Source: Pseudochrobactrum kiredjianiae (GTDB taxonomy: Bacteria > Pseudomonadota > Alphaproteobacteria > Rhizobiales > Rhizobiaceae). From it: a stretch of DNA of 64,000 nucleotides. The DNA lies in NCBI RefSeq assembly GCF_030362795.1, contig NZ_JAUCBM010000010.1, positions 1-64,000 on the forward strand, written 5' to 3'. The notes under the pieces are model-generated. The model ran no database searches, was not told where the DNA came from, and saw only the letters and a program-made list of their open reading frames with translations. A program made the translations under genes and the position numbers. Positions 61,366-64,000 of this stretch are shown one piece after another (the stretch's first letter is position 1; each line of letters begins with the position of its first letter).

Positions 61366-62535
61366 TTATGATTTCTGAGTGGTTGTGTCGATTATCCAAT
61401 TAATTACATTCTCAATCGCTTCCTTCTCCGATCCCTTTGATAAAGCATCCAGATAAATCTTCATCTGCATGTCTGCTGAGCTGCCATTTAGTAAAATGTC
61501 ACGGCACTGCGCAATTTCTGCTTCACAATTTAGGATTTGTGCATCCTCTGCTACCATGGCGAGAGTTTTCTCTAGAAAATTTTCTATTTTCTCTTCGCCT
61601 TTTTTTGTAACGAAAACAGTTTTTGTGCCATAGCGTTGCACTCGCCATTTGTTTTCTACAATTAACGCTCTATCCACGCTATCAATGTCCGCATTGCAAT
61701 TTACGTTATAAAAAAGGTGGCGAATGAGGGCGCGATAAAGTGCTGCAACAGACAATGCATCCTCTACCCGCGTACAGGAATCCGGAGCGCGCAACTCCAA
61801 TGTGGGGTACTTTACAGAGGGGCGTATCATCCACCATAGGTGTGAGGCATCGGGCATTACGGCAGCATTTACTAAACTCTCCACATAAATCTCATATTCA
61901 GCCGTATCACCAAAAAGCTCAGGAATACCGGTGCGTGGAAGCTCGTCATAGGCAGCAAGCCGATATCCTTTGAGACCGGTAGGACGTGAATGCCAAAAAG
62001 GCGAAGACGTTGATAACGCTAACAATAAAGGTAAGTAAGGGAGAACGCGCCGCATAATGTCGACGCGACGTGTTGGGTCAGGAAGCTCCACATGGACATG
62101 CATACCACATAGAAGATTGCGCTCTCCAATCATCTGTAGGCTATCCATCACACGGTTATAGCGTTCTTTATCGCTTTGAACTGCGTTTTGCCAATTACCC
62201 TCTGGATGGGTACCGCACGCGAGAATAGCGAGATTATGCTCCTTGGCATATGCAGCTAATACGCGCCTGATATATAACATTTCCGTACGCGCTTCTTTGA
62301 AACAATAGAGAGGCGGAGTAGCGACTTCAACCTGACTTTGTAAAAACTCTCTATCCACTCTCCCATCTGTAGCAACATGGGCAGCTTCAAATAATTCATC
62401 AGGTGTATGAACACTTATTTCACCCGAATTTAGATTAGAGAGGAAAAACTCCTCTTCAATTCCAAAGGAGAATGAAGCTTGATCACGATTTGCAATTTCA
62501 AAACCGCTCAATCGGTGCAGGTCTGTCAGTGACAT
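61366..62535 (-). CDS. YbdK-type carboxylate-amine ligase (GCS2 family)
   Basis: It is an ATP-dependent ligase of the glutamate-cysteine ligase 2 family that joins an amine to a carboxylate. The 389-residue protein has the metal/ATP motif FGIEEEFFL near residue 28, CGMHVHVELPDP near 150 and the C-terminal LELRAPDSCTRVEDAL region. The start at 62535 follows GGGAGG; the longer frame to 62583 is less likely. It follows the NAGGN amidotransferase gene by 16 bases, so the two are co-transcribed. The substrate is unknown. Confidence 0.9.
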   Translation of the reverse strand: MSLTDLHRLSGFEIANRDQASFSFGIEEEFFLSNLNSGEISVHTPDELFEAAHVATDGRVDREFLQSQVEVATPPLYCFKEARTEMLYIRRVLAAYAKEHNLAILACGTHPEGNWQNAVQSDKERYNRVMDSLQMIGERNLLCGMHVHVELPDPTRRVDIMRRVLPYLPLLLALSTSSPFWHSRPTGLKGYRLAAYDELPRTGIPELFGDTAEYEIYVESLVNAAVMPDASHLWWMIRPSVKYPTLELRAPDSCTRVEDALSVAALYRALIRHLFYNVNCNADIDSVDRALIVENKWRVQRYGTKTVFVTKKGEEKIENFLEKTLAMVAEDAQILNCEAEIAQCRDILLNGSSADMQMKIYLDALSKGSEKEAIENVINWIIDTTTQKS

Positions 62536-62551
62536 TGTTAATCCTCCCTTA

Positions 62552-64000
62552 TTAAATTCCATGTGACTGCAACCAGAGTTCAAGAGAACCGATCTGCCAA
62601 AGCTTGGAATGGCCTTTAGGGGTTAGAGCTGCGTCTGGCGCTGCCAATAATCCATCAATGTAAGCCGCATTAAATAGACCGCGCGAACGAGCAGCTGGTT
62701 GATTTAAAATCATTTTGATGAAAGTTAGATAACCCCCTTGGATATATTTCAAGGCTGGTACGGGAAAATATCCTTTTGGACGATCTATAACTTCTGCCGG
62801 TAAAATCTTTCGCGCAGCTTCTTTCAAAATGTATTTTCCGCCATGCCCGACTTTTAACTGAGAAGGAATGCGTGCAGCGAGCTCTACGAGCTCATGGTCA
62901 AGAAACGGAACTCTTGCCTCTACACCGAAGGCCATTGTCATATTATCAACACGCTTAACGGGATCATCAACCAGCATAATGTCTGTATCAATTTGAAGTG
63001 CTTTGTTGATCGGTGAAGACGCACTTAATTTTTCAAAGTACTCCTCAACAAAAATTCTGCTGTGGTCGTCGCCAATATAGTCTGGAGAGAGCGTCTTTTG
63101 CATCTCTGCATGATCTCTGTCAAAATAAAGCTTCGCATAATCATCCAGAGGATTTTGTGAGTTTTCCAGCTTAGGATACCAATGATATCCTCCGAAAACC
63201 TCATCCGCGCCTTGCCCGCTTTGGACAACTTTAGCGTTTTTAGTAACTTGCTGGGAGAGCAAATAAAAGCCAACAGAGTCATGGCTCATCATAGGTTCCG
63301 ACATCGTCCCGACTGCTGCTGGTAATGCAGAAAGCGTTTCTTCCGGGCTTACATGAATTCGAGTATGCTCTGTCCCATATTGCTCGGCGATAAGGTCTGA
63401 ATATTTATACTCATTACCGGTAATACCGTTAACATCATCAAAGCCAACAGAAAAAGTTTTGAGATCACTTTGGCCGTTTCGCACCAGTAATGCTACGATA
63501 AGCGAGCTATCCAGTCCGCCTGACAACAGGACGCCGGTTGGAACATCCGCAATCTGACGTCGCATGACGGCTAGCTCAACGGCATCAAATACCATCTCTT
63601 GCCAATCCTGTTTCGAATACTGTTCATCGGCAGAGCGTATCCCAATATTCAAAGACCAATAGCGATGCTCTTCACGTTTGCCCGTTCGGTCAATCACTAT
63701 GTAAGTGGCTGGTGGTAACTTGCGAATGCCTTTTAATATAGTGAAAGGCGCAGGCACCGCCGCATGAAAGCTCATATAGTAATGCAGAGCAACGCTATCT
63801 ATGGACGTGTCCACATCCCCACATTCCAATAATGCGGGAAGTGTTGAAGCAAACCGAAAATACTTGGTATTCTCATTATAATATAGAGGTTTAATACCAA
63901 GGCGGTCGCGCACCAATATCGTTCGCCCACGATCTCGTTCCCAAATTGCAAAAGCAAACATCCCGATGAGCTTGTTTAAACAGTCCACTCCCCAAGCATG
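62552..64000 (-). CDS. N-acetylglutaminylglutamine amidotransferase (asparagine-synthase fold), 5' end outside window
   Basis: It converts N-acetylglutaminylglutamine to its amide, the osmoprotectant NAGGN. The frame is open to the window edge, so the N-terminal glutaminase residues are missing. Visible parts are the end of the glutaminase domain (RDRLGIKPLYYN), the ATP-pyrophosphatase loop VLLSGGLDSSLIVALL, then MSEPMMSHDSVGFYLLSQQV and VQSGQGADEVFGGYHWYP, which favour the NAGGN subfamily over plain AsnB. It pairs with the YbdK-type ligase downstream. Confidence 0.82.
   Translation of the reverse strand, partial: HAWGVDCLNKLIGMFAFAIWERDRGRTILVRDRLGIKPLYYNENTKYFRFASTLPALLECGDVDTSIDSVALHYYMSFHAAVPAPFTILKGIRKLPPATYIVIDRTGKREEHRYWSLNIGIRSADEQYSKQDWQEMVFDAVELAVMRRQIADVPTGVLLSGGLDSSLIVALLVRNGQSDLKTFSVGFDDVNGITGNEYKYSDLIAEQYGTEHTRIHVSPEETLSALPAAVGTMSEPMMSHDSVGFYLLSQQVTKNAKVVQSGQGADEVFGGYHWYPKLENSQNPLDDYAKLYFDRDHAEMQKTLSPDYIGDDHSRIFVEEYFEKLSASSPINKALQIDTDIMLVDDPVKRVDNMTMAFGVEARVPFLDHELVELAARIPSQLKVGHGGKYILKEAARKILPAEVIDRPKGYFPVPALKYIQGGYLTFIKMILNQPAARSRGLFNAAYIDGLLAAPDAALTPKGHSKLWQIGSLELWLQSHGI

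Noticed and set aside
1-64000. CRISPR arrays, tRNA and rRNA genes
   Set aside because: No regularly spaced direct repeats and no recognisable tRNA or rRNA sequence were found on reading both strands.

Overview
The window is most likely part of a plasmid or secondary replicon of an alphaproteobacterium of the order Hyphomicrobiales (Rhizobiales), plausibly Brucella/Ochrobactrum-like. The reasons are a complete repABC replication/partition cassette with its antisense RNA, promoters of the alphaproteobacterial general-stress sigma factor type (GGAAC-N16-CGTT), a LigD plus double-Ku repair locus, the TIGR02587/TIGR02588 membrane pair, DUF1403, and rbs-type transport genes. The genus is an inference. 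No rRNA, tRNA or CRISPR array was seen.

Layout. 0.2-4.0 kb: repC, repB and repA on the minus strand, with a ctRNA gene between repB and repC and two identical parS-like sites. 4.2-8.4 kb: an IS3-family element, IS6-family debris and a membrane diguanylate cyclase. 8.5-11.4 kb: a tyrosine recombinase divergent from DUF1403 and scpB, with a perfect 15-bp inverted repeat between them. 11.5-13.1 kb: a parD antitoxin whose parE toxin is cut by an IS3 element. 13.7-22.3 kb: a catabolic island with divergent arms, gntR-rbsA-rbsC-rbsB-DJ-1 on the minus strand and Fe-alcohol dehydrogenase, aldehyde dehydrogenase and alpha/beta hydrolase on the plus strand. 22.5-27.3 kb: IS5/IS6 remnants, an intact parDE, an EAL phosphodiesterase and vapBC.

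27.8-41 kb is a stress island: YsnF-like and PepSY-like proteins, a YciE ferritin-like protein, LigD, two Ku proteins, SDR, FAD oxidoreductase, TIGR02588/TIGR02587, DUF296 and a second DJ-1 protein. Several of these have exact EcfG-type promoters. 41.2-47.6 kb: a signalling operon of CHASE3-GAF-histidine kinase with three receiver domains, CheR, CheB, REC-HWE kinase and a single-domain response regulator. 48-61.3 kb: more IS3, IS6 and IS110 elements mixed with small stress proteins (two CsbD-like, PRC-barrel, DUF3606, KGG-type 'plasmid stabilization') and decaying genes (transglutaminase, D-2-hydroxyacid dehydrogenase, trehalose-phosphate synthase fragment, receiver-domain fragment). 61.4-64 kb: a YbdK-type carboxylate-amine ligase beside an N-acetylglutaminylglutamine amidotransferase that runs off the window, pointing to osmoprotectant synthesis.

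Taken together this looks like an accessory replicon held by repABC, toxin-antitoxin pairs and perhaps a recombinase/ScpB module. It carries a general-stress regulon (DNA double-strand break repair, osmoprotection, redox and protein-damage defence) and one sugar- or lactone-like catabolic operon. Insertion sequences are dense and many genes near them are in decay.
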